A stretch of 64,000 nt of DNA from Bolinopsis microptera (lineage: Eukaryota; Ctenophora; Tentaculata; Lobata; Bolinopsidae), in NCBI RefSeq assembly GCF_026151205.1, contig NC_087084.1:6751538-6815537 (forward strand), read 5' to 3'. Positions 46,961-57,910 of this stretch are shown here, piece by piece. Position numbers and translations under genes: made by a program. Numbering within the stretch: position 1 is the stretch's first letter; each line of letters starts with the position of its first letter. Under the pieces are notes generated by a model. The model did no database searches and was not told the origin of the DNA. It was given only the letters and a program-made list of their open reading frames with translations.

Positions 46961-49900
46961 ATGAAAGGATCAGACATAAGAATAAAGCTGTTGACCCTGA
47001 AACACAAAGCTCACCAGCTACTACTCGAGTTCTTAGCCAACCCTCATGCTCCTGTATACCTTAAAATCTTAGGACTGGCTGCTGCTTTCCTTCTGTTCAT
47101 GTTACTCTTGCAGATTGGTTCATTTGTGTGGACGCTTCTTTCTTACCACAGGTAGGCGGTGAAAGAATAATAAACACTGTTTATTATTCTTTCTCGCTGG
47201 TTGAAGTTCAGTTTGAGTGCGGGAGCAGGCTCCTAAAATTAAATCACGGCAAACTTTTTTACTAGTACTAGTAGTAGTACTAGTAGTAGTACTAGTAGTA
47301 GTACTAGTAGTAGTACTTGTAGTACTAGTAGTAGTACTAGTAGTAGTACTAGTAGTAGTACTAGTAGTAGTACTAGTAGTAGTACTAGTAGTAGTACTTG
47401 TAGTACTAGTAGTAGTACTAGTAGTAGTACTAGTAGTAGTACTAGTAGTAGTACTAGTAGTAGTACTTGTAGTACTAGTAGTAGTACTAGTAGTAGTACT
47501 AGTAGTAGTACTTGTAGTACTAGTAGTAGTACTAGTAGTAGTACTAGTAGTAGTACTAGTAGTACTATTAGTAGTACTAGTAGTAGTACTAGTAGTACTA
47601 GTAGTAGTACTAGTAGTAGTACTAGTAGTAGTACTAGTAGTACTAGTAGTAGTACTAGTAGTACTAGTAGTACTAGTAGTACGCCGAATGTGCAATTCTT
47701 CAGAAAAGTGGAACGCTGTGATGTTGAAACTGTGTGTTGATATTTTCTTCCTGAGCAATAATTGTAAAACTAAACAGTTTTAATTAGAAGGATCGGGATT
47801 ATAGCCTCCGCGTCAATTGTGTATCACACTGCGGCTTCACCAAAGTTGGTCTATTAGAGAAATCTTAAAGTTCTAGTTGCTGCTCGTCTAAAAACACAAA
47901 ACCGAACCCAAAGTTCCCATTATCAATTATCATACAATTACAAAGCTATTTCATCTTGAGTTTATTAATCCCTACTCTTACAGAGACCCAGTAGGGTACC
48001 TCAGAGAATATTACGACCCTCTCACACCGCGACACGTGGACACATCAGAATTTAGAACCTCCGATGATCATGTGAGATTTTATTTTTTATTTTAGGCGAA
48101 AAGTTTATTTTTATTTACTTTGAACTTTCTTGCATGTATAACTATACTTACAGTTAAACTTAATATTAGTACTAGTAGTCCCATTACCTTAGTATAGTAT
48201 TGCTGTACAATTACTACAAACTTAATATTACTCGCGTTTATAATACAGGTTGTCCCTAATAGTAATATAAAACGGCGAGTATGTGATCAGTGTTTTTACG
48301 TGATCAGTGTTACTGGTAGTGGTAATAACACAGGTTTATCAAACACACGTGGGGCTATGGGGTATGAAATGTTGGGGGTCAATTCTCTTTCAGATTCTGA
48401 AAACAATGCCAAACGCACTAAACTCAAACGGTAAAGTTTGCACACTGTGAGCATTCTGTGCCCAAGTACAATGTGTAGTTTGATAGTATTCTCAATTCTA
48501 TTCCATGTGCATCAATCCTGTGTGCCACCCCGACCACAATTAACACAGTTGATATTGAAACTGACATCATTAGAAGCGTACTTTACCACTACCAGTGTAC
48601 CTCAACGAGAGCTAATCGTAATTATAATTAATTCCGTAGACTATATATTAGAGATTGTAAGCAGGTAATACACAAATATTTCGGTCTTGGAAAAGTAAAT
48701 TTTTAGAAATTTTGGAAGTTAATAATTTGATTGACGTTGCTGATTCCTAAAAAAGAAATAAAGATAAGCAACATGATAAACCAAATGAATACATAAATCA
48801 ATCGCTTGTCTTCATCTGCGTCACAATGACATCTTCTTGCTTCTCTTGGGCGAAATCTCTTGCTTGGCTGAAATCTTTTTAATTCTCTTGGGCGAAATCT
48901 TTGTGTTCGGAACTTCACTCCCAGCTGTTCACTGATATTGATGGTCGAATTGGTATCTTCTTGATCTTACCTGTAATAAGTGGGGTAAGTTGAAAAGAAC
49001 AAATGTAAATTGTGAATCTATCATCAAACTGAAAAGCCGGCTGAAATCTTAATTACCTGATCTGAGATTACCCGTTAAGTCTTCTTATAACTTGACTATG
49101 TTCTCTTGAGGTCAAGCTTTGTAACTGTAACCGGCCAGTGTAACGTCGTTCTGAAAGAAATAAATTACCCTCCCTCTTACCCAAAAACCATCCCTATTCC
49201 CAAAAACTGAAATCGTTAAATTATTGAAAACTAGAAATTGTTGACGGAACATCAAATTGATCAAATTACAAAATCTTTTAATAGTAGCCTAGATAAAAGA
49301 ACCGTGGCTCAGACTCTTCCCACGCAACAAGCAATGGTAACGGTTCCTCCTGGCTCCCCTCTGACTCCACTGGTGGTAGGTCCTCCCCAAGAATTATAAC
49401 TTCAAGATCCTCTTCCAGTTCCGCGAATTCACAATCTTGATCTTCCCAAGTTTCAGATGATGGCGACTGAAGTTTTGATGGGTTAGAAAAATTTTTTTCT
49501 TCCTCGTCGACATCAGGCTTAAACAAGTCGAAAATATCTGTAAACGTGTCCGGGTTATACTTCTCTGGTTGAGGTATGCTGATGCAGCCCATTGCTTGAT
49601 AGAACCTGAGGAACCAGGACGGCTGATAGTAGTCTGAGTCGTAAATGTACACTCTGTCTCGATTCTGCTTACTGCGGAAGAAAGACTTAAACTTGGATTT
49701 CACAGATTTGAAACTTGGCATATCGTAAACGAATGTATTGAACAGTTCTAACAGATAGCAAGTGAAATTAAAAGGAATGATAAAGCGAACGTGCACCTAT
49801 AAATATGGTGACTCCTTTATCAAATCATTCTTTCAAACGGTGAAATAAACATGTGTGGCTGAAATTTAGCAATGCGCGCGGCTCACGCGGCGTCAATTGA

Positions 49901-52900
49901 CAATTCTTTTACAGATTCTGAAAATAATGCACAATGCCAAATGCGCTAAACTTAAACGGTACAATGTGTTTATTGTGAGCATTATGTGCCCAAGTACACT
50001 GTATAGTCTGATAGTGGTGTCAATTACGGTGAAATAAACATGTTTGGCTGATATACTGATAGTGATATGTGTAACTGTAAGCCGCGTGAGCCGCGCGCAT
50101 TGCTAAATTTCAGCCACACATGTTTATTTCACCGTTTGAAAGAAGGATTTGATAAAGGAGTCACCATATTTATAGGTGCACGTTCGCTTTATCATTCCTT
50201 TTAATTTCACTTGCTATCTGTTAGAACTGTTCAATACATTCGTTTACGATATGCCAAGTTTCAAATCTGTGAAATCCAAGTTTAAGTCTTTCTTCCGCAG
50301 TAAGCAGAATCGAGACAGAGTGTACGTTTACGACTCAGACTACTATCAGCCGTCCTGGTTCCTCAGGTTCTATAAAGCAATGGGCTGCATCAGCATACCC
50401 CAACCAGAGAAGTATAATCCGGACAAGTTTACAGATATTTTCGACTTGTTTAAGCCTGATGTCGACGAGGAAGAAAAAAATTTTTCTAACCCATCAAAAC
50501 TTCAGTCGCCATCATCTGAAACTTGGGAAGATCAAGATTGTGACTTCGCGGAACTGGAAGAGGATCTTGAAGTTATAATTCTTGGGGAGGACCTACCACC
50601 AGTGGAGTCAGAGGGGAGCCAGGAGGAACCGTTACCATTGCTTGTTGCGTGGGAAGAGTCTGAGCCACGGTTCTTTTATCTAGGCTACTATTAAAAGATT
50701 TTGTAATTTGATCAATTTGATGTTCCGTAAACAATTTCTAGTTTTCAATAATTTAACGATTTCAGGTTTCGGGAATAGGGATGGTTTTTGGGTAAGAGGG
50801 AGGGTAATTTATTTCTTTCAGAACGACGTTACAGTTACACTGGCCGGTTACAGTTACAAAGCTTGACCTCAAGAGAACGTCATGGTAAAGTTATAAGAAG
50901 ACTTAACGGGTAATCTCAGATCAGGTAAATAAGATTTCAGCCGGCTTTTCAGTTTGATGATAGATTCACAATTTACATTTGTTCTTTTCAACTGACCCCA
51001 CTTATTACAGGTGACAAGAGTTACATGACAGCTAGTCGAGCTGTCAAGGAAATACCAATTAGACCTCAGCCAAGAAAGAGATTTCGCCCAAGAGAAGCAA
51101 GAAGATGTCATTGTGACGCAGATGAAGACAAGCGATTGATTTATGTATTCATTTGGTTTACGTTGCTTATCTTTATTCCTTTTTTAGGAATCAGCAACGT
51201 CAATCAAATTATTAACTTACAAAATTTCTAAAAATTTACTTTTCCAAGACCGAAATATTTGTGTATTACCTGCTTACAATTATAAATCTCTAAGCCTAAT
51301 ATACAGCCTACGGAATTAATTATAATTACGATTAGCTCTCATTCACATTGAGCCAGGCCAAAATCTGACATAACTAAATATTCATCGCAGTTACACATCA
51401 GAAACATCAATAGAATTCAGAATTGCAGCCAATATTAATTATTATAATTAATCAGTTCTGGATCGCATCTGAGTCCAGCACTAGTATCGTCAGGCCTGTA
51501 TCCGGCAGTACCGTTCAGACAGTAGTACGCTTTCGGAAACTTGTGTACTGAAATTTAGAGGTGCTGAATTGGAATCTATCGTCTGGGAAATGAGAAAGTT
51601 TTGGAAATTTACCATCACCCGCGAATCTCTCCATATAACGACTTTAAGATGCACCATCGCTCTAAGTGCTAATAAGTATTTAAGTAAGAAACAAATTATC
51701 TAAAGATCTCACGATGAGGTTCGGACTGGCACCCAGCTACACATTCCTCGTTAGGTTCTGTTAGTTCCTCCGCAGTACACATCATACCTCGTGTACGGGT
51801 GACTGACAACTGAACCCAATTGAACCTAGTTCCCACTAACCAATCAGCTTAATTGGTTAGTGTTAGGGTTAGGCCGGTTAGGGTTAGGGTTAGCAGTTAG
51901 GGTTAGGGTTAGGGTTAGGGTTAGGGTTAGGGTTAGGGTTAGGGTTAGGGTTAGAGTTAGGGTTAGTCTAAATTGTCTAAATTGGGTTCAGTTGTCCGGT
52001 AGCCTCGTGTACAGCTCTGGCAATCACCAACCTGACGAGTTTATCAACATGTAGGGACACAGTTGAAGTTAAGCATTTGATGGTTCCGATTGACTCGTAG
52101 GGAACAATTTTTTAACTTTATGAGTGGTGACTGTAAGTGGTAAACATTTAACTACGTACATAATCAAGTGGTGAATACTTTACTGCATATTTTCAGAGCA
52201 TTGATCACTAATTAATTGATCACTAATTAATTGATCACTAAATCTCGGCAGGTAATGGATCTAGAGGGATACAAAGAGGAGTTATTTAAATTAAACGAAT
52301 TTAATACTTATTTAAGCGACAAAATACCAGTTAACAGAATGCATAAAGATCCTAGATCAGAGAGGTAAGAGTTATAAATTAAGAGTAAATTAATTAAGTG
52401 GCAGTTTTTAGCTTGTTTGTTTTCATCGAAATCTGCTATGAAATTTATGTCAACCCAGAGTCTTGAGACTGAAAAAGCGAAAATTAACAATTATTCCTTG
52501 GTTATTCTCTCTTAACCTTGTAAACTGAACACTGATGGACACCATCTAGGGAGACTTATATTCATCATAATTGTTAAGTTTTAATCATATAATCTATAAT
52601 ACCAGTTTACAGTTAACATAATAACCACTAATAATAACCACTAACTAATAATAACCACTAACTAATAATAACCCCAGTTGTCGGATAGCAGCAAAACGGC
52701 TCCCACCGGACGCTGAACTAGCCTCAACCTCTATAATAATTGTAATGTATAACGAGGAGCTATCAACCTTGCTACGGACACTTGTTAGTATTGTTCTCAA
52801 TACTCCCATGGACAGTGTCAAGGAAATTATTATCGTAGATGATAAATCCTCTAGAGGTATTTATAAAATTCTTTATCTCGAAATTCAAATTGTCTTTCGC

Positions 52901-55900
52901 CAAGTGCTGCAACCTGTACTATAATCTATAGAGATAGGTATGCGCCTCCAATTTCACTAGAATCTTTCATATTGAAACTTCCATATTATGTGTATTTTAG
53001 AGCCACCTATAACAATTTTCTTCAGATGAACTGAGATCACGATTAGATAAAGAAGTAGCCAATTTTCCGTTTGTTAAGATTATCAGGAATTCTAAAAGGT
53101 AAGAAACCTCTGATCATGTATTAAAAAAAACTATTCATTTTAAATTGTAGTCCTACTTCTAAAGGACGCATTTGAGACTTGATGATTTCCACAAATTATA
53201 ACAAATTCCTGCCACAAACAACTGCAGATAAACTAAACCCCCCCCCCTCCCCAGGGAAGGGTTGATGAGAAGTAGGATTATAGGTTCTAAAGGAGCAGAA
53301 GGTAAAGTACTGATTTTCCTGGACAGTCATGTGGAGGTGTTGCAGGGCTGGTACTCTACTGTTGTAGCCAGAGTCATGGAGGATAGGAAAACTGTGAGTC
53401 TTAATTCTAGCGGTCGCACTGAATACTTCGTATAATAAAGTGCTTTTAATTATACTGTTTATAATTAAGTGCTTTTAATTATAATCGTACTGTTTGATAA
53501 CAAAATAGTTCCTTATCTAACCATTTGAATACGATTTTTTTCATGATTGTTAATTCTACAACTACATCTCATTCGTGTAACTATCCTCACCCCCTGACCC
53601 CACTTCCTCACCCCGACCCCACTTCCTCACCCCCTGACCCCACTTCCTCACCCCCTGACCCCACTTCCTCACCCCTGACCCCTTACATCTCCTACAGGTA
53701 GTCTGCCCTGTGATAGCAACAATAGACCACACTACTCTTAACCTTGTCTCCGATAAATACACGGCCATTTGGGGGGCTTGGGACTGGGACATGAGCTTCA
53801 GGTACCTGGTACATTGTATATATAGTATATACCACTATACACTGGTACACTATACATTGTACACTATACATTATACACTATACATTGTACACTATACATT
53901 GCACACTATACATTGTACACTATACATTGTACACTATACACTGGTACACTATACATTGTACACTATACATTATACACTATACATTGTGTATTTACCTGTT
54001 TAGCTGTTATTCTTGGAGTTTTGTGGCACAACATCAAGTCACACTTATATAGTTTTTAAAATATAAATATGGTCTTTGCATTAATTCTTATTTGTATTAT
54101 ATTATTATTACGTCGATATTATTTGCCTAAAATAAAGTGGCGTCCCCTATTCGTACATCACGTGATTAACAAGTGTCTATTTAAACTCTGAACCATCAAT
54201 ACTGTTTACTTGTTTAGGTGGAGACCAATCCCTGCTAGAGAGCTTCAGAGACGAGGATTTGACGACAGTGCCCCTATCAGGTTAGTTAATATGTTAATAT
54301 GTTCATAGTGATTTATAGTTGTTTGTAACTATAAATGAAACTTTAGGCAGATTAACAGATCTTAAATTAAATATTTGTTTATATTAATAGTATTAATATA
54401 ATATTAATAATATTATTTTTCTTGTAGGACTCCAGCAATGTCAGGCGGCATATTTGCGATGGACAAGGAGTACTTCTTTGAGATCGGAGCGTACGATCCC
54501 GGGATGAAGGTTTGGGGAGCTGAGAATCTAGAACTTTCCTTCAGGGTGAGAATACTGAGATTCTGGGTTTTAATACGTTAAGTTTGGGACTTTTAAACGA
54601 ACCATTACTTTATCTTTAAAAGAAGGTTTACTTTTTGTAATGATCGATTTGAATAAACCATCGTATAAAATTGTTCCAACAGTGTGTTTCCTGTGTAACG
54701 CAATACAATAATTTTACCGCTGAAATATGAGTAATATTAGTAATATTAGTAATATTATTATCAGGTCTGGATGTGCGGTGGAGCCATTGAAATTAACACG
54801 TGCAGCTACGTGGGGCACATTTTCAGGAGAACAAGTCTTATCTTACAGGTAAATTGATACATTCTTAATCGTATTACTCGTTATTAATCATATTACTCGT
54901 TAATACTATCGACGAATTCTCCAAGTTTTCTGCGTCAAGTTTTGATGGTTGTAAGATTACTACATATTACTGAACCGTTAAAAGCTGCAAATCATTTCTT
55001 ATTCATTATTCAAGGAAATCTTATCTCTCCGTTTTCAGACTGTGACAGGTGAAACTGCACTTCAACAGAATACTAAACGTATGGTGGATGTTTGGCTCGA
55101 TGAGTACAAGGAAGCTGTTTTTGCTGCAGGTAGATAACATTCTTATCAGTATCAAAGAGTCATTCGATAGCGATTAATTTTTTTAAATAATTCGTCCCAA
55201 TTCAGAGAAAAATTATAATTTTCCGTTGTTAAAAGATTCTATTATTAAATACAAAATGTAATTTTTTATATTTTTAAGTCCAACCGAAACGTTTTAATTC
55301 AACCTATTCAGTATTCAACGTATTAAAATAAAATACAAGTTGATTTTAACTCACAGTGCCGGGTAACAAGAACGTAGAGGGAGGAGACATTGTCTCCAGA
55401 GTTCTGCTGAGACAGCGACTAAAGTGCAGGTCCTTCTCATGGTACCTCCGAGAGGTGTTCCCTGACCAACCTCGTCCTGAGAGGGACTTTGTGGGGTACG
55501 GTGAGGTAAGTTTCAACCTCGTCCCGAGAGGGACTTTGTGGGGTATGGCGAGGTAAGTTTCATTGTTCCGTTAGGGGTCGTTCACATATTACGTAATCAC
55601 TTTTCGAACAATTTTTACTATTGTGTCAAAATTACACTAGCGTAATCACTAGCGTAAGTTTCACTGTTCCGTTTATATTATATATTAGGAAAGTTTGAGA
55701 CATCTAAAAATCTTATGATCAATTAAACTTGCCTATATTGTGGATAATGGTAACAGTTTAATTGTCTCAGGTGAAAGGGCCCGGTGACGTCTGTCTTGAT
55801 AACCTTGGGCCAGGTGTTGGTCACCAGGTTGGGGTTTATTCCTGCCATGGAAAGGGAGCCAACCAGGTTATTTTTAACTTGTATTATTATTTACTTCTCT

Positions 55901-57910
55901 GTTTTATCCTTGCCGTGTGTTGCAACATGTTGAGATTATAAACTACACGGTGTGAGCCACAGTAAGTTTGGAAATTTCTAAAAGTTGTTGTTTTGCTAAC
56001 TCACAGTTAAAAAACCCTCCCCAGTTTTGGAAGTTGTTACAGAGCGGAGAGTTTGTTAATGATAACCTGTGTCTTGATGGAGACGGTGGGAACCCCAGGA
56101 AAGTAGTGTTATACGAGTGCCACGGACTCAGAGGCAACCAGCAGTGGTTTATTACAGAGGTAATGTGAGACAATGTTATCATGTGTTTTGTATGTTTTGA
56201 GAGTTTAGAATACTTGAGTAATGTGTAATATTTGTAGCTCCAGTTCATTATGTATGTTTAAAATGAGTTGTGTCTGTAATCGGCATTGATATATTCAACT
56301 ATGCCACAGCCGTGGTTCATTACAGAGGTAATGCCGATCTTTTAGCCTAATTATATTGTTGTAATCAAGTATAGAGCTTTGAATCCATCTCTCAGTCTTG
56401 GTATGGGTATTGATATATTAATGGTATAGTTAAGTTATTGATATATTTAAATACTTGATTTATAGCTCTAAAATTGCAGGATAACACAGTGAAACACGGT
56501 GGAAGTGGGAAATGCCTGACACACGACGGGAAATTCCTACAACTCCTACCATGCGATATGGCTGACGATCGGTTCAAGTGGAAATTTGCTGGTAAGAGTG
56601 GGGGTTTAGAGTTACGAGGTGGAATATTAGCATTAGGGATTAGGGATTACTAATGCTTCAACAAGAGTGGGGATTTAGAATTATGAGGTGGAGTATTAGG
56701 GATTACTAATGCTTCAACATGATTGATACTATCTATATTACAAAGGAGGTTCCTCACTGCTCACCCGTTATACTAAAAAGTAAAATAACTGTACCATAAT
56801 TAATATTCATACATATACCATATGCAGTATGCACATACCTTTCTTCTAATTTTTGAAGGGCCCTGGACTAACTAATATTACTAATATTACTAATATTATT
56901 AATGTACCATTTTCAGCAATGTCGCCGGGTGTTTTGACCAAATTTCACGTCCTGTTCTCCAAACAATTCGGCTACAAAACAAAAGCTGAACAAGCTGAAG
57001 CAGAAGCCAAGAAGGACGAAGAGAAAAGAAAGCGAGCCGAGGAGAAAGCCAAGAAAGAGGCAGAGAGACTGAGACTAGAGGAAGAGAAACAGAAAAAGGA
57101 AGCAGAGGAAGAGAAAGCAAGAAAGGTAAAATGAATTTGTATTTTCTCTCAAAAGAACTGAAATTATGTTTTTTTCGTATTTATTCGTTAAAAAGCAAAT
57201 CTAACCCTTCCAATCTAACCCAGGTATTAAAAGAGGAGAAGAGGGAAGAAGAGAAAGCAAATAAGGAGAAAGCAAATAAAGAGGCAGCTCAGAAACAGAA
57301 TGATGAGGAGGAATTCAGAATATGGAGGGCTGAGAAAAAACGTTCAGAGGAACAAGCTAATGGAGAAAAAAGTAAATATGAGGAAGAATTAAGGAGGAAG
57401 AGGGAGGAAGAAGAACAGAGAAAGGCGGAGGAAGAACGTAAGCGAATAGAAGAAGAATCAGAAGAGAGAAAAAAATTCGAGGAAGAGAAACGTCTTAGAG
57501 AAGAAAAAGAAGCGGAAGAAAAGAGGTTAGCTGAAGAAAAAACGTTAGCCGAAGAAAAAAGGTTAGCTGAAGAAAAAAGGTTAGCTGAGGAGATGAAAGA
57601 AAGGGAGAGAAAGAGGCGAGAAGAAGAAAATAAAAAGAAGTTAGAAGAAGAAAATAAGTTAGAAGCTGAAGTGGTAGTCGAAGATAAAATAGAAACTGAG
57701 GCCGAGTCAGACAAGGTAGAAGAAAACGTCAATGACAAAGAAACTGATCAGGAATCAAAAGATTCCTTATCAGACTTGTTCGAAGACAAACCCGCTAAAA
57801 AAGAAGACAATATAGACTCAGGGTCAGATTCGGATCAGGGAGGAGGTGATGATGATATGAAGGAGTATTTAGCTTGGAAAGCTGCTCAGAAAAAGAAAGC
57901 TGCCGAATAA
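46961..57910 (+). CDS. Polypeptide GalNAc-transferase with charged coiled-coil C-terminal tail
   Basis: Seventeen exons: 46,961-47,151; 47,984-48,071; 52,252-52,364; 52,678-52,856; 53,026-53,098; 53,255-53,393; 53,698-53,801; 54,218-54,280; 54,428-54,545; 54,765-54,848; 55,039-55,129; 55,357-55,505; 55,771-55,866; 56,025-56,159; 56,480-56,591; 56,917-57,125; 57,224-57,910. Phases agree throughout; total 2,631 nt, 876 residues. Residues about 34-63 are a type II membrane anchor, placing the catalytic part in the Golgi lumen. Family motifs include SDKIPVNR, the metal-binding DSH near 238-240, VWGAENLEL near 347, CGGAIEI and [11 protein letters not shown]. Residues about 465-578 form the ricin-type beta-trefoil lectin domain (VCLD, LCLD, QQW). 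It should start mucin-type O-glycosylation by adding GalNAc to Ser/Thr. The last two exons add about 300 Glu/Lys/Arg-rich residues, unusual for the family; a separate downstream gene starting at ATG 56,919 is the alternative. Confidence 0.88.
47262..47684. repeat. (TAGTAC/TAG)n microsatellite, GALNT intron 1
   Basis: About 420 bp of ACTAGTAGT and AGTACTAGTAGT units begin some 110 bases after the donor of exon 1. Units include the self-complementary ACTAGT and AGTACT, so the tract can fold. Long open frames across it (poly-Thr/Ser or poly-Val/Leu) are artefacts. Confidence 0.95.
48072..48604. other. GALNT intron 2, left flank of the inverted repeat
   Basis: No exon. The segment 48,379-48,500 is a diverged copy of the inverted-repeat loop at 49,893-50,025 (shared GATTCTGAAAA, GTGCCCAAGTACA), so the duplication history is more complex than one inversion. 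Confidence 0.5.
48703..48918 (-). CDS. Small basic single-span membrane protein frame, left copy
   Basis: Minus-strand frame with [20 protein letters not shown] followed by a hydrophobic helix ([20 protein letters not shown]), ending at 48,703. The right-arm copy at 51,025-51,231 has the same core and tail but a different beginning, so the true start is uncertain and it may be a later exon of the orphan gene. Unknown family. The hydrophobic segment suggests membrane insertion; nothing more can be said. Confidence 0.4.
   Translation of the reverse strand: MKFRTQRFRPRELKRFQPSKRFRPREARRCHCDADEDKRLIYVFIWFIMLLIFISFLGISNVNQIINFQNF
49278..49721 (-). CDS. Orphan acidic-tailed protein, left copy (147 aa)
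   Basis: Minus-strand frame from the ATG at 49,721 to TAA at 49,278. It has a basic N-terminus ([18 protein letters not shown]), an aromatic middle ([11 protein letters not shown]) and a long acidic tail. I do not recognise the family. A TATA-like ATATTTATAG sits at 49,797-49,806 upstream on the same strand. It differs from the right copy at six bases of 444, four of them amino-acid changing, with both frames intact. An in-frame upstream extension without ATG exists but starts at GTG, so the ATG was chosen. Confidence 0.6.
   Translation of the reverse strand: MPSFKSVKSKFKSFFRSKQNRDRVYIYDSDYYQPSWFLRFYQAMGCISIPQPEKYNPDTFTDIFDLFKPDVDEEEKNFSNPSKLQSPSSETWEDQDCEFAELEEDLEVIILGEDLPPVESEGSQEEPLPLLVAWEESEPRFFYLGYY
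49797..50175. promoter_or_regulatory. Divergent promoter region between the two orphan copies
   Basis: Mirror-image TATA-like elements (ATATTTATAG) at 49,797-49,806 (minus) and 50,166-50,175 (plus) flank the loop of the inverted duplication. The two ATGs are 530 bp apart, pointing outward. The position suits TATA-driven transcription of both copies with 5' leaders of roughly 50 bases. Inferred only. Confidence 0.45.
50251..50694 (+). CDS. Orphan acidic-tailed protein, right copy (147 aa)
   Basis: Plus-strand frame from ATG 50,251 to TAA 50,694, the mirror of 49,278-49,721. It has a basic amphipathic start, then [20 protein letters not shown], then a strongly acidic Ser/Glu-rich tail ending in [10 protein letters not shown]. 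No known domain is recognised. Both copies being open after duplication argues for coding function or a very recent duplication. A downstream donor-like CAGGTAAAT near 50,921-50,929 and acceptor near 51,010 would splice the 3' flank onto the small membrane frame. Confidence 0.6.
   Translation: MPSFKSVKSKFKSFFRSKQNRDRVYVYDSDYYQPSWFLRFYKAMGCISIPQPEKYNPDKFTDIFDLFKPDVDEEEKNFSNPSKLQSPSSETWEDQDCDFAELEEDLEVIILGEDLPPVESEGSQEEPLPLLVAWEESEPRFFYLGYY
51025..51231 (+). CDS. Small basic single-span membrane protein frame, right copy (68 aa)
   Basis: ATG at 51,025, fifteen bases after an acceptor-like TTATTACAG. It encodes a basic Arg-rich segment ([20 protein letters not shown]) then a hydrophobic helix ([20 protein letters not shown]) and a short polar tail. 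Family unknown. Could be a separate small gene or the last exon of the orphan transcript. Confidence 0.45.
   Translation: MTASRAVKEIPIRPQPRKRFRPREARRCHCDADEDKRLIYVFIWFTLLIFIPFLGISNVNQIINLQNF
51797..52002. mobile_element. 206-bp MITE-like element containing TTAGGG repeats
   Basis: A 10-bp direct repeat CCTCGTGTAC flanks it (51,787-51,796 and 52,003-52,012). Inside are perfect 17-bp inverted repeats GACAACTGAACCCAATT (51,805-51,821) and its complement (51,980-51,996). The centre, about 51,862-51,966, is mostly (TTAGGG)n, the animal telomere repeat. It lies in GALNT intron 2. Confidence 0.75.
52197..52243. repeat. ATTGATCACTAATTA triple repeat before a GALNT acceptor
   Basis: Three 15-bp units with CACTAAT motifs end about ten bases before the acceptor of the exon at 52,252. 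A similar ACTAATAATAACC array (52,622-52,672) runs up to the acceptor of the next exon at 52,678. Confidence 0.75.
53578..53690. repeat. CTCACCCCCTGACCCCACTTC minisatellite before a GALNT acceptor
   Basis: Five C-rich units of 20-23 bp run to within a few bases of the acceptor CTCCTACAG at 53,697, replacing the usual pyrimidine tract. Confidence 0.85.
53802..53992. repeat. ACACTATACATTGT minisatellite starting at a GALNT donor
   Basis: About a dozen 14-15-bp units of TACACTATACATTG begin at the donor GGTACCTGGTACATTG after the exon ending at 53,801. Several units retain GGTACA, resembling the donor itself. Confidence 0.85.
55467..55560. repeat. 47-bp tandem duplication of a GALNT exon end plus donor
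   Basis: Copy 1 (55,467-55,513) contains the last 39 coding bases of the exon ending at 55,505 and its donor GTAAGTTT. Copy 2 (55,514-55,560) repeats this with four substitutions, including an intact GAG|GTAAGT donor. A two-copy form of the splice-site arrays seen elsewhere in the window. Confidence 0.92.

Larger units (their letters stand above)
48605..51342. repeat. 2.7-kb inverted duplication carrying an orphan gene pair
   Basis: Arms at about 48,605-49,891 and 50,081-51,342 are reverse complements, roughly 97-98% identical with a few indels; the loop is about 190 bp. Each arm carries one 147-codon orphan gene and one small membrane-protein frame, in divergent orientation. The whole unit lies in GALNT intron 2. 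No terminal target duplication was identified. Confidence 0.9.

Noticed and set aside
47120-47783. Long poly-Thr/Ser (minus) and poly-Val/Leu (plus) open frames
   Set aside because: Both are translations of the TAGTAC microsatellite in GALNT intron 1; there is no non-repeat coding signal.
53710-54003. Plus-strand frame with a long [14 protein letters not shown] tail
   Set aside because: It begins in a real GALNT exon but runs through the donor into the TACACTATACATTG repeat.
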